Assembly: GCA_019426215.1 (NCBI GenBank)
Contig: CM033400.1
Span: forward strand, 25,466,568-25,530,567
Source: Buddleja alternifolia
Taxonomy: Eukaryota > Streptophyta > Magnoliopsida > Lamiales > Scrophulariaceae
Direction: 5' to 3'
Length of the DNA: 64,000 nt
Shown here one piece after another: positions 22,843-34,514 of the stretch (within the stretch, counting starts at the first letter, position 1; each line of letters starts with the position of its first letter). Made by a program: the position numbers and the translations under genes. The notes below the pieces were generated by a model. It had not been told where the DNA came from. It worked only from the letters and a program-made list of their open reading frames with translations, and made no database searches.

Positions 22843-24759
22843 ATGGCACATCAGGGTTTTTCACAAAATGCCAAAGTTGGTTGAGTCAAACTATGACTCA
22901 TGAAAACTTAGAGCATTTGCATATTTATGCTCATATTTACAGATGGCCCCATTCAAATCAAGAAAGTTATAACTCGAGCCCCTGGAGCGACTGAAGCTAC
23001 TCCGGATGGTTATGTCGAGAAGCCCAAGTTGGAATGGACGCCAGAGGATCGCAAAAGAGCTAATTTGGATAATGTTGGACGAAGCGCTCCCTACTCAGCA
23101 TTGATAGACAATGAGGGATTGTTCAACAAAATCAAGCTATGTAAGACTTTAAAGGAAATTTATTATAAGTTGGCCGTTGTGTGTGGAAGATCTGCACAGC
23201 TGAGGGAGAACAAGCTCTCCATGGCCATGCAGAAATTTGAGCATTTCAAGATGCAGCCCAATAAGATGCCAGATCAGTTGGATGCACGGTTTACTTCTCT
23301 TATTACAAAGTTAGTGTCATTGGATAAAAAGTTGACGAATAAGGAACTGGTCAGTAAGATTTTTAGAAGTCTTCCAAGAAAGTATTTGATAAAGACTGTA
23401 GCAAAGAGAGAATCTCAAATGTTGGATATTATAACTCCAGAATATGTGTTTTCGGAGCTAAGGGCTTTTGAATTTGAATTGGGTAAAGTCAACGATACAT
23501 TGACTTTAGCGACTGAATCAGGAGCTTTAATTGCAACTACCAAAAGTAAGCGAAAAATAGTCAGTGAGGTGAAAGCGAAATAATCAATAAGGAAAAGGAA
23601 ATGGCTTTACTGGTCAAGAAATTTAAAAAAATTCTAAGATATGAAAAGAGAAATTCTAATGGACAGACCTCATTTCAAACCCCTCCCCTTGAACCAGCGC
23701 CAATGCGTTTTGCACCTCAGCCACCATCGCCAGTTCAATATCAAGCAACTCTGTCTCCAAATCAGAATCAGAATCTCTCAGCTCCAGTGGTTTCCAAAAG
23801 GTTAACAACTGAACAGAAAATGAGAACTAATCTATGTTACAATTGCAGGAAACCAGGGCACTACCAGGTATATTACCCCTATCCAAATGTATCTCAGCCC
23901 ATAAGGTAAGATCATGCGGATAGAAACCAATTCAAGAGCAACCTTCGCCAACAAGGTTTGCTAGAGAAATCTGAACCATTCTTCACATCTAAAGAGGATT
24001 TGGAATCTTCAGAGGAAAGCAGCGATGATGAGCCATCTAGTGACTCAGCGCTAATTTGTCTCATGGTAAGAAATGAAGAAGCGTCTGATGACTCACTATC
24101 TGAGGTATCCATTGAACCACCTCATCCTCTTTCTTATGAAGAATTACATGACGAGGTTAATGAATATTACAATGATTGTCAAGGTGCAGCCAGACTATAT
24201 TAAGAACACACTGATGAGATCTCAACGATTAAAAGTGATAATGTGACGCTCAAAGCCGAGTTTCTAGATCAGCAACAGTGTATTGAGAAAAACAAATCGC
24301 TTGAGGCAGAGATCGCTCAGTTGAAAAGTGATCTTGATATGGTAGTTAAGATAGAAGCTGAGCTGATTGCTAGACTTGCCAGAACAGCTCATCTCATCAT
24401 TATCAAAAGCTTCAAAAAAGTTAGATAATGTGACTGAGGTAACCAGACTTTTTGGTGGAAAGACCGGTTTAGGTTGTGATAAATTTTGTCAGAAATCAAA
24501 AGCGTCTAAGGTTAGGATAACCAACAAAAGAAAAGGTGTAGCCTTTGTTGAGAAGAGTTCAAACACTCAAACGCTGAATGAACCAATAGACAGTGGTAAG
24601 AGGCCAAATGAGAAGGTCAAAGCCAACTCAGACAATAAGGAGAAGGCGAAAGTGAATGATTCACAAAAGAAGTCTATCAAAATGCTTAAAAGGCTAAGGA
24701 GAAACCTTCCATAACTGAATCAAACGCTAAGCATCAATCGAAAAGCAACTCCTAAGCCA
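22843..24759 (+). pseudogene. Degenerate gag of element F
   Basis: The ATG at 22,843 matches the start in D and E, but the first ~25 codons are rearranged and interrupted. From 22,927 the capsid-like part is open (218 codons: SKIFRSLPRKYLIKT, FSELRAFEFELG), ending at TAA 23,581-23,583. After a frame change (23,601-23,909) comes the zinc knuckle CYNCRKPGHYQVYY: the last Cys of CCHC has become Tyr, so zinc binding should be lost. Then acidic (SSEESSDDEPSSDSALICLM) and coiled-coil (KSLEAEIAQLKSDLD) segments follow in broken frames up to about 24,720. Product would be the structural Gag of the particle. Confidence 0.85.
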
Positions 24760-27700
24760 GTGCCGACGAAATACCAGCATCAATATCATCAAATATCTAG
24801 ATCATATTATCGATACTATGATGATTATGATTATGATTATGATTATGACTGTGATTATTATTATGATCAAGAATATTATTGTACACCTAAGAAGCACACA
24901 CAACACAAATCGAAACCCGAAAAGGCCAGTCCTCCCGTAATGAAGATCAGGCAAATATGGGTTCTGAAATTTTAATTCAGACTAACCCTACTAATGTTGA
25001 AGGACCCAAGTCACAATAGGTACCTAAAAAGAATTAGAACTACCCTTTAAATGCAGGTAACTAGAGCCAGCACCGATACATCAATTTGGTACATCGATAG
25101 TGGGTCGTCAAGGCACATGACAAGCTCAAAGGATCTCTTCATCAACTATCGTGCAACCAATGGTCCTCAAGTTATATTCGGTGATAACTCCAAAGGTATA
25201 GGTATCATGCATAGGGGGAAAGTCATGATAAGTGACGTATGTTATGTTGAGGGTCTTATGCATAATTTATTGAGCATTAGTCAATTTCGTGATAAAGGCT
25301 TTCAAGTTAAATTTTCTAGTGACTTTAGTTATATTAACAACGCTAAGACTGGATCTACTAAATTGAAAGGAAAAAGAACACATGATGTCTATTTGGTAGA
25401 TTGGGGTTCAACAATCGATAACAACCCTACATGCTTTGTTGCTAACAGTCAAAATGAATTGGGTTGGTTATGGTATAGAAAAATGAACCACCTCAACTTT
25501 AAGGCAATCTATAAACTAATATCAATAAATCTTTTAGAGGGATTACCTAAGGGTTCCTTTCAGAAAAATCATTTATGAGATGCATGTCAAATGGGTAAAC
25601 AAGTTAAATCATCTTTTAAGAAGAAACCGCATCTATGTACTTCTACAATTCTTGAACTATTGCATTTGGATTTGTTTGGTCCTATTTAAATCATGAGTAT
25701 TAGTGATAAAAATTATTCGCTAGTGATAGTTGATGATTTCTCACGCTATACATGGGTAGAATTTTTAGCGTCCAAAGATGAAACTAGTGTCAAGCTCACA
25801 GCGCTAATTCGTCAACTATAAACTTTAAAAGATCTAAAGGTGATAAGAATTAGAAGGGATGGTGGAACTGAATTTACTAACCACATTCTTAAGCAATTTT
25901 GTACATATTTTGGAATACTACATATGAGTATTCCTGCGCCTAGAATACCTCAACATAATGGAGTTGCCGAGCTATGGAACAGAATGCTCAAAGAAGCTGC
26001 TAGGACAATGTTAGCCGAGTCCAAGCTGCCTCAAAGGTTTTAGGCCGAAGCGGTCAATACCGCTTACTACACTCAGAATCGGTGTATGATCAACAAGCAA
26101 CATGAAAAGACTCCATATGAGTTATGGAAGGGACGTAAGTCTAACTTTTCTTATTTTTATGTATTTGGTTCACAATGTTTCATTCATAACAATGGACCTC
26201 ACAACCTAAAGACATTTGATCCTAAAGCGGATGAGTGAATCTTTCTAGGCAAAAATGAAAAGAGTTTTCGCATCTTAAATAAGATCAAATCGAATGTTGA
26301 GGAATCCATTCATATTGTGTTTGATGAAGCTAACTAAGAACCGAGTAAGGTTAATATTGATGATGTATGAGTTGAAGATCTTTCCCAACAAGCGTCACAA
26401 ATCAATCTTGGTGATGATAGTGACAATGATGAGGATGATGACATTGCAAGAAACGCTGATGATCATGAAGGGAATAATCATCAAGAGCAAATTGGAACTG
26501 TGAATGATGAAACGACTAAGCAAGAGACAAATAAGGGTCAAGCGATCGATGATCAAGAGTCTCTTAACCCATTCCAACCAGATTGAAAATGGCTTAGAGA
26601 CCATCCACCAAAACTAGTAATTAGAGACATTGGAGCACCTGTAAGGTCTAAGGCCACTACAATTAATGAGGCCATGTTCGGAAGTCTTCTATCTCAAATG
26701 AAACCAATGAAAGTGGATGAAGCGCTTAGTGATTCAAGTTGGGTAGAAATGATGCAAGAGGAGCTTAACCAATTTGAGCATAGTAAGGTTTGGACGCTAG
26801 TTCCCAGACCAACTCACCAAGGAGGTATTGGGACTAGATGGGTTTTCAGGAACAAAATGGACAAAGATGGTATTGTTATAAGAAACAAAACCAGATTAGT
26901 CGCTCAGGGTTGTTGTCAAAAAGAGGGTATTGACTTTGATGAAACTTATGCCCCAATAGCCCGTCTTGAAGCGATTCGGATGTTCCTAGCGTTTGCCGTA
27001 TTCAACAAGTTCACAGTGTATCAAATGGATGTGAACAGTGCTTTCCTGAATGGCAAACTCCAAGAAGAGGTATATATAGAGCAACCCCCAGGATTCATCA
27101 ACAACCATGGCAAAGGTATGGTCTACAAATTGGATAAGGCACTCTATGCCCTTAAATAAGCACCAAGAGCATAGTATGATACTCTTTCTATCTTCCTTAT
27201 AGGTAAAGGCTTTTGAAAAGTCAAAGTTGACACAACATTAATTGAAATTACCCATAATGAAGATATTCTTTTAGTCCAAACTTATGTTGATGATATTATT
27301 TTCGGATCTACTGATAAGCGATTGTGTGAGAAATTTTCGAAAATGATGCAAGATCAATTTGAAATGAGCATGATGGGGGAATTAACTTTCTTCTTGGGAT
27401 TACAAGTTAAACAACTCCCTAATGACATATTTATAAACCAAGATAAATATATAAGAGATATGATTAACAAATTTGGTATGGAAAATGAAACATCTTCAAA
27501 AATTCCAATGAGTCAAACGCTTAAGTTAGATAAAGATGAAAGTGGGAAAAAAATTAATATCACTAACTATAGAGGTATCATTGGATCACTTATTTATCTT
27601 ACCGCTAGTAGACCTTATATTATGTTTTCGGTATGCATGTGTGCACGCTTTTAAGTTGATCCTATAGAGTCACACTTAATTTCTGCCAAGAGAATCCTTA

Positions 27701-27891
27701 AATACCTAGAAAGTACATAAAATGTGGCTTGTGGTATCCAAGGGACTCTCCTTTTGAACTAATTGGTTATTCAAACGCAGATTTTATAGGATGCAAAATA
27801 AATAAAAAAAGTACGAGTCGTACATGTCAATTTCTAGGTGATAGATTGGTTTCATGGCATAGTAAGAAACAACAATCCATAGCGACTTCTA
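24760..27891 (+). pseudogene. Degenerate pol of element F
   Basis: 24,760-24,975 holds a Tyr/Asp-rich linker encoded by GATTAT repeats. Protease motif DSGSSRHMT is near 25,095 in a 175-codon ORF that runs into the pre-integrase region (WLWYRKMNHLNF, one His replaced by Tyr). Integrase, RT (MDVNSAFLNGKLQEE near 27,030; YVDDIIFGST near 27,286) and part of RNase H (SNADFIG) follow. Stops include TGA 25,576-25,578 and others near 25,687, 25,818, 26,041, 26,236, 27,157, 27,175, 27,214 and 27,652. Several are CAA to TAA or TGG to TAG, as methylated C decay would make. Homology ends at about 27,891. Confidence 0.9.
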
Positions 27892-28230
27892 TCCATAGAA
27901 TTGAAAACGTATATGATTTATACTGAAACAATGAATACCTGCCTTTTCTTTCTCTTCCCTCTTAAATTGCTTTTCTTTCTCTTCTTCCCCCTTTTCTTTC
28001 TCTTCCCTCTTAAACTGCTTTTCTTTCTCTTCTTTCCCCTTCTTGGCATCGTCAAGGGAAGACAGCAGTTCAAGCGATATACACTAGAGGAGGAGGACCA
28101 TTTGGTGTGGGGAAAAACTCCGCCACTTGTATCGACCGCTCAGCGTCCACAGTCGCTTCCACGTCTGGAAGGACCGTGTAAACAATATTCTCTAGCGATT
28201 TCCACCACCGTTGATACCACTTGATGATAA
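27892..28230 (-). pseudogene. Scraps of the third ORF in element E
   Basis: Reversed, 28,100-28,180 resembles A near 5,420-5,520 ('gctgagcggtcgata', 'ggtcctcctcct'), and the CT-rich 27,940-28,050 matches the basic Lys/Glu-rich tail near 51,130-51,180 of G. The sequence between these is missing. The plus-strand ORF of Phe and Leu here (27,901-28,224) is only the reverse of that low-complexity tail. Confidence 0.5.
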
Positions 28231-28661
28231 ATCAACATCCAACTATGTCTAGCTCAAGTTCTCTTTTCAAAAGTTATGCATGATTTTTATAAAAGTTTCT
28301 ATTGAGTGTTGACGGGAATGTGTTCAACTCTTAACATATACTACTTTTTGTAATACCACTTGAAATGATCACTTGTTGTAAGATTTATGTTGACGCTTGA
28401 AATTAATTATTTTTTTTATGTTTGAGCGTCGAACATATCATGCATGAATAAAAATAAGCGTTGATGATCTATGCATATGAAAAATAGTTTTTGATCATTG
28501 ACGTTTACTGTTGTGTACAAGTACAATTTTAAGGTTCCCCCTAAATTTGATAACTTGTAATAATTTTGAAAAACGCTTTTAGACAATATAATAAAGTGAA
28601 TTCCCCCTACATTATATGTCTAATGAAAATATGATGCATAATGATTAAGCGTTTAAAGCAT
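28231..28661 (-). other. Post-pol spacer of element E
   Basis: Reverse counterpart of 37,759-38,200 in D. The two purine motifs are present, reversed, at 28,533-28,548 and about 28,599-28,612. No gene. Confidence 0.65.
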
Positions 28662-29534
28662 TCATACCTCGTTCTGGAATGAAGAACAGGATTTTCTCTT
28701 TTCATATCTTAGAAATTTCTTAAATTTATTGACCAATAACTCCATTTCCTTTTCCTCACTTGATTCTGTCGCTTCCGCCTCACTGAATGATTCTCCCTTA
28801 TTTTTGGTAGCAGCGATTAATGCTCCGGATTCAGTCGCTGAAGTCGAGGTGGCGTTGAATGCACCCAATTCGAATTCAAAAGCCCTTAGCTCCGAAAACA
28901 CATGCTCTAGAGTTAGATTCTCCAACATCTGTGATTCTCTAATAGCGGTTGTCTTTATCAAAAATCTATTGGGAAGACTTCTGAATATCTTGTTGACCAT
29001 TTTTTTGTTGGTGAACTCCATGCCTAGTGACGCTAACTCGCCTAGTGACGCTAACTCTGTAATGAGCAAAGTGAATCTCGTATCCAATTGTTCTAGCGTC
29101 TCATTGGGCTGCATCTTAAAATGCTCAAATCTTTCCTCGGCAATCGAAAGCTTGTTTTCCTTAATTTGTGCTGAGCCACCACGTATTATAGCCAACTTAT
29201 CCAATATTTCATTAGTCGTATTACATGACTTAACCTTGTTGAATAAGTTATCATTGTCACCAATAGCTGAATATAGAGCGTTGCGTCCAATATTATCTAG
29301 ATTTACTCTTCAACGCTCATCTAGGGACCACTCATGCTTTGGCTTCTCTACATAATCGTCAGGGGTTGCCTCTGTGGCTCCAGGCACTTTGGTGATGACC
29401 TTAAGAATCTGGATTGGCCCATCTGAAATGATATCACACATTTCATCATCACACAAACACAAATAAGTAAACACTTTGACCTTCCATGAGTCATAATTTG
29501 ACTCGGTCAACTTAGGTACTCTAGCGAATGACAT
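28662..29534 (-). pseudogene. gag of element E, nearly open
   Basis: ATG at 29,534 starts MSFARVPKLTESNYDSWKVK. The frame is broken only by a TGA at 29,310-29,312 and then runs to 28,662, about 290 codons in all: the best kept copia gag in the window. It covers the N-terminal NYxxW motif, the capsid-like part (MVNKIFRSLPNRFLIKT, FSELRAFEFELG) and an acidic region (ATESSEEKEMELLVNKF), but the zinc knuckle is lost at the deletion. An 18-bp tandem duplication (about 29,024-29,059) repeats ELASLG. Note the direct abutment to an RNase H scrap at about 28,690. Confidence 0.85.
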
Positions 29535-29601
29535 GAAAAAAAAATGTACAGGGATCTGAACAAGCAGTTATGCTTGAAAATTTAAAATTTCACTTTCAAC
29601 C

Positions 29602-29613
29602 GCTCTGATACCA
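29602..29613 (-). promoter_or_regulatory. Primer binding site of element E
   Basis: GCTCTGATACCA is the reverse of TGGTATCAGAGC, the Met-tRNA site, next to the LTR edge. Confidence 0.85.
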
Positions 29614-29615
29614 CT

Positions 29616-30150
29616 TCTTATACGTCCCAAATGGCATACGAAAGAGTCTAGAAGGAGGGTTGAATAGACCCTGAAGTCTTTTTTGACTTAAAAGATTATT
29701 CGTATTAAAATTGGTTTGGACGCTTGAAAATATAGACGCTTGGCTAAGCGCCTATTGAAGACTATTTTTAGAAAGTTAACGTAGACTTCAAAATTTGAAT
29801 ACTATAACCAGATAGGTTTAAGCGTTCAGTTCTTTGATCAATGTTAGCACAGCGGAATGATTTTATAAGTCTTCTCTTTGAAAGTGTTTAGCGTCACAAA
29901 GTTTTTCCTTAGTCGCTTATATTTAAATCATTTTAAACGCTTAAAGCGCTTAAGACTGATTTGAAAGCTCAGCGATCTCTTTTTCCAAATAGTCGCTTAA
30001 CTGTTTTAATGTCTTTTCAAAGATGTAATATGCAAGAGTAAGGTAAAGCAATAAAGCAGTAAGTGACATAAGATATTGTAAGGTTCACTTGGTGAAGTAA
30101 CCCCATCTACGTCCTTTTTCTCCTTTGATCACTCGGAGGCAATCCACTAA
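29616..30150 (-). repeat. Partial 5' LTR of element E
   Basis: Starts TCTTATACGTCCC, a decayed TGTTGGTCCC, and holds the hairpin (TGAAGTC...GACTTAA near 29,672-29,691). Collinear with the reversed F LTR until 'ggcaatccacta', then cut at about 30,150. Confidence 0.85.
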
Positions 30151-30695
30151 ATTGAACGCTGAAACATCTTGTTCAATCTAATTTAACATTAGCTAACTCA
30201 ACTAACTTTCTAATGCCAACTTATATCTTTTGGCTTTTCTTCAAACTCTTGAACTGTAAAAGAGTTAAGATCTTGACATCATCAAAAAGGGAGAAATTGT
30301 TAGGAAATTTCAAGTTAGATGCTTTGATGATGATAAGAGTATGATTTTATGTTAAACCCCAAAAAAATGTGAGTTTAGGCTTTTCTTAGAATTCTTGTAT
30401 AAGCGTTTAAAAGTTTATTAATTTCTTAGGCCTGTAATTTTTATCTTTATAAATTTTAGACTAAGTATTAAATACCAAGTCGCTGATAGAATTCTAGGTG
30501 AGTCTGTTAGAGATGAAGTTGAAGATCAGCGTCTAAATTAAAGTGAAGATAAAGATTTCTCTTAAGCGTCTGTCAAATGCTAAAGGACTTTTTCAGGAAT
30601 AATTAATCAAGCGCTTAAAACATTCATGCGATCAATGATCAGATTAACCCGAAATAAATTCTCAAGTCATGAAGGACTTAAATGCAATCATCAAT
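30151..30695 (+). repeat. Fragment X: SIRE-like 3' end with partial 3' LTR
   Basis: 30,151-30,297 matches the end of A before its LTR (from 9,816: 'aacgctgaaacatcttgtt'), with polypurine tract CATCAAAAAGGGAGAAAT, then LTR start TGTTAGG at 30,298. The LTR breaks off after ~400 bp at AATCATCAAT, exactly where the 5' LTR of D begins. D therefore inserted into this LTR; TCAAT (30,691-30,695) is the expected target duplication. X could be the 3' end of F. Confidence 0.8.
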
Positions 30696-32208
30696 TGTTA
30701 GGAAATTTCATGTTAGATGTTTTGATAATGACAATTAGGATGTTTTGTTAGACCCCAAAATATGTAAGTTTGATTTTATTTAGAAATGATGTATAAGCTT
30801 TGAAGCGTTAGATTGTATAGGCTTTACAGGCTTTGCTTTATTTTATTTTAGATTATTAGGCTAAGTATTTTTTAGGCTGATCGTCTGATAATTTCTGAGT
30901 GAGCTTATCAGTAGTTAAGTCTGAAGAATCAAGCGCCTGAAGTTTAAATGAAGATAAAGATTCCCGAGCTTTTAAACAACAAGCTACATCAAGCATTGAT
31001 TACAGCACATAAGTTATTCAAGGCTAAATTAGCGTCTAACAATGACTGATTTCACTTGAATTTATTTCTAAATCCAAAAGGAGTTGAATGCAAATATTCC
31101 CAGATCATTAATCGCCAACATGCATTTATTTCAAATGCCTTAAATGCTGATAAGAGTATTAAATGTAATAAGCTCTTGTGGACGTACAGACAAGCCACCC
31201 TATTGGACTGTCAACTTTCACAGACTGCAGCACCAACTTTTCTGCAGCAAATTTTCAGTAAAAAGGACAAAAGTTGTTCACTCGTGGAAGTGAGAGACAC
31301 GCGCATGTGCATGTGTCAAACGGACACTTTTTCCATGATTGCCTATAAATAGGACTTCAACAACAAGCCAAAAACAATAATCGCATTCCAAGCCAAATTG
31401 TTGTTGCATTGAAATCTCATTCCTTAAATTCTCAGAAAAGCCAGAATATTCAAGCAAAAATTCTTTTCACTTTTCCTAAAATTTTTAAGACAGTCAACCA
31501 ATATCTCAAACCTTCTTTTTGGAAAAACCCACATTACTATTGAGATATTACCAAGTTGTTTGAACTTTATCAAAATCAAAACAAACCTTTAGAAAAACCC
31601 CATCCAAGCCTCGCGATCTGTCTGAAGTCGAAGTTGGATACTTACATTATTTCTGGGTGAAAGAAGCAAGGGGATTGAAGTGATTTGGAGCAGAAGTTTG
31701 TGAGATCAAGGAGCTCAAGTCATCAATATCCATCTCTCCCTATTTGTAGAAGATTCCGTGTGATTCTTTGAGAATCATTTTAGTGGATTGCCTCCAAGTG
31801 TTCGAGGAGAAGAAGAACGTAGTTGGGATTACACCACCCAACGAACCTTACAAATATTGTGTCCTTTACTTTACAGTCAATTTCCATATTGTCATACTAT
31901 TGCATAAATCTGTTAAGAAGAACTCAATCAAACGCTAAGCAACTAAAACACTTTTTATGACACTAAAGCTTTCAAAAGAGAAGATTCTAAAATCATTCTG
32001 TTGTGCTAACACTAATCAAAGAACTGAACGCATAAACCTATCTAGTTATATTATTCAAATATTGAAGTGTAAATTAACTTTCTAAAAACAATCTTCAATA
32101 GACGCTCAGTCAAGCGCCTATTTTTCAAGCATCCAACAAATTTTAATACGAAATTTTTAAGTCGAAAAAGATTTCAGGGTCTATTTCGTATACCACTTGG
32201 GACCAACA
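30696..32208 (+). repeat. 5' LTR of element D (1,513 bp)
   Basis: TGTTAGGAAATTTCATG to GGGACCAACA, then primer site. TATA box TATAAATAG at 31,344-31,352. It is of the same type as the solo LTR at 14,260 and the G LTR (shared 'gataatttctgagtgag'), distinct from the A/F/X type. ORF 31,056-31,352 is a chance reading. Confidence 0.92.
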
Positions 32209-32210
32209 AG

Positions 32211-32222
32211 TGGTATCAGAGC
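32211..32222 (+). promoter_or_regulatory. Primer binding site of element D
   Basis: TGGTATCAGAGC, the Met-tRNA site, two bases after the LTR end. Confidence 0.92.
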
Positions 32223-32305
32223 AGTTAAAATTGAAATTTTAAAATTTCCAAGCATAACAGCTTGATTAGATCTGTTTCAAATCTAGTTGCTTTTCATTTA
32301 TTTTA

Positions 32306-34490
32306 ATGGCATTTTCTAAAGTTCCCAAGTTGACCGAATCAAATTATGATTCCTGGAAGGTCAAAGCTTTTACATATCTTTGCTCATGTGATGAAGAAAT
32401 GTGTGATATTATTTTAGATGGACCGATACGAATTCTAAAGGTTATCACCAGAGCACCTGGAGCTACTGAAGAAACCCCAGATATTTTGAGAAACCAAAAC
32501 AAGAGTGGTCCACTGATGAGCGTCGAAGAGCAAATCTGGACAATGTTGGTTGAAATGCTTTATATACAACTATTGGTGATAATGACAATTTATTCAACAA
32601 AGTCAAGTCTTGGAATACTACTAAGAAAATATGGGATAAGTTGGCCATAATTTGTGGTGGTTCAGCTCAGATCAAGGAGAATAAGCTTTCCATAGCTAAA
32701 GAAAAACTCAACAGTTTTAAGATGTTACCCAATGAGACTTTAGAGCAATTGGATATAAGATTTACAGGTCTTGTTACATAATTAACATCTTTGGGTATGG
32801 ATTTATAAAACCGAGAAACGGTGGTTAAGATCTTTGGAAGCCTACCTAGTAAATTCTTGATGAAGACAACAGAAATGAGAGAATCGAATATGTTGGATCT
32901 TCTAACTCCAGAAGATAGCTTTTCAGAGATCAAAGCATTCGAGTTTGAGTTAAATTCAGCCAGTGATGTTGTGAGCAGTTCAGTAATTGATTCTGGAGCG
33001 CTTATAGCATCAATCAAGGGTAAATCGGGTAATAAGGGAAAGATTTCAAATATCAGTGAGGATGAGGACCTAGCGCTTCTGAACAGATTCAGAAAGTTCT
33101 TAAGATATGAAAAGAAAGGAAATAGTCCTAAACATTAAGGACAGAGTTCATATCAAGAGCCCGTTCCAGAACAACAGTATCAAGCGCCTCAGTATTCTAC
33201 ACCTTCTCCTTCAGCGCCGATTCAGTACCAGCATCTACTCAGTTGAATCTCTCAACACCTGTGGTCTCAAAACCACACAATGCAAGGTTAACAACTGAAC
33301 AAAAGATGAAGGCTCATCTTTGTTATAATTGCAGAAAACCAGGGCACTACCAGGTAAATTGCCCTTATCCAAACGTATCTAAGCCCTCATGGCAGGATTA
33401 CTTGGATAAAAACCAATTCAGGAGCAGCCTTCGTCAACAAGGTTTGCTAGCGAAATTAGAATAAGTGTCCGCACTTGAAGATCTAGAGTCTTCAGAGGAA
33501 AGTAGTGATGATGATGAGCTAGTGGATGACTCAGCTCTTATTTGTCTCATGGCCAGAGATGATGAAGCGTCTCCTGAGGTAAACACTGAATTATCTTTTC
33601 CTCTTTCATATGATGAATTACTTGACAAAGTCAAAGAATATTATAATGATTGTCAAGTTGCCGCCAAATTATATCAAAACCACTTCAATATTTTTTCATC
33701 ACTCAAAAGTGATAATGTAATGCTCAAGGCAGAGTTGCAAGTTCAGCAACAATGCATTGAGAAGAACAAATCACTTGAAAGTGATATAATCAATCTGAAA
33801 AGTGATCTTGATATAATAGTCAAGAGAGAAGCTGAGCTGATTGCTAGAGTTGCTAAATCAGAACAGCTCATCTCATCATTGTCCAAAGCGTCAAGAAAGC
33901 TAGACAATGTGACTGAGGTAATAAGGTTATTCAGTGAAAAGACCGGTTTAGAATGCAATAATTTCGGTAAACAACCAAAAAAACCTAATGTCACGGAAAA
34001 CAACAAAGGAAAGGGTGTTTTCTTTGTTGAAGAAGGTTCACTAAGTCAAACACAAAATGAACCGAGTGACAATGGTATGAGGCCAAATGAGAATGTCAAA
34101 GCTGACTTAGGGATGGGAAAGGCGAAAGCAAAAGATTCACAAAGAAAGGTTCATCCAAAAACTCAAAAAGCTAAGGATAAACCTAACCTCTGTGAATCAA
34201 GCTCTAAGCGTCCAGCACCAAAAGTGCACCCCAAGCCAGCGCCCAGGAAATACCAACGTCAATATCCACAACGGTCTAGATCATATTTTCGTTACTATGA
34301 TGATTATGATTATGATTACTATTATAATCAAGGATATTATGATACACCCAAAAAGCATACACAACAATGTGAAACCTAAGGAGGTTAATCCTCCCGCAAT
34401 GAAGATTAAGCAAATATGGGTTCCTAAAGTTCTAATTCAAACTAACAATGTGACTAACGTTAAAGGACCCAAGCAACAATGGGTACCTAA
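32306..34490 (+). pseudogene. Degenerate gag of element D
   Basis: ATG at 32,306 gives MAFSKVPKLTESNYDSWKVK, the same start as E. A small deletion near 32,480 shifts the frame; stops lie near 32,780, 32,806, 33,137 and 33,462. The capsid-like part is at 32,821-33,138. The zinc knuckle CYNCRKPGHYQVNC near 33,320 keeps all four ligands (CX2CX4HX4C). The ORF 33,465-34,379 (304 codons) contains an acidic segment, a long coiled coil (KSLESDIINLKSDLDIIVKR), a Lys/Pro-rich stretch and the Tyr/Asp-rich RYYDDYDYDYYYNQGYY linker. Confidence 0.88.
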
Positions 34491-34514
34491 ACAGAAATAG
34501 AACTTCCCTTTTGA

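Larger units (their letters stand above)
21291..27891 (+). mobile_element. Element F: SIRE-like retrotransposon, 5' part
   Basis: LTR, primer site, gag and pol in that order on the plus strand. Homology to other copies stops inside RNase H at about 27,891, where minus-strand fragment E begins. The 5 bp before the LTR are CTATT, the expected target duplication; the right partner is not found. The plus-strand 3' end X (30,151-30,695) may be the far end of F, with E between. LTR text is nearest to A and X. Confidence 0.8.
27892..30150 (-). mobile_element. Element E: internally deleted SIRE-like fragment
   Basis: On the minus strand: part of a 5' LTR (30,150-29,616), primer site, gag, a few bases of the RNase H end, the post-pol spacer and scraps of the third ORF. 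All of protease to most of RNase H is gone: gag sequence joins 'gttctggaatgaagaacagg', an RNase H segment also seen at about 63,950 in G. Both outer ends are truncated and no target duplication is seen. It separates the plus-strand pieces F and X, so it came by insertion with loss of ends or by a rearrangement. Confidence 0.75.

Noticed and set aside
27901..28224. ORF rich in Phe and Leu that looks like a membrane protein
   Set aside because: It is the reverse of the low-complexity Lys/Glu-rich tail of the third ORF in E.
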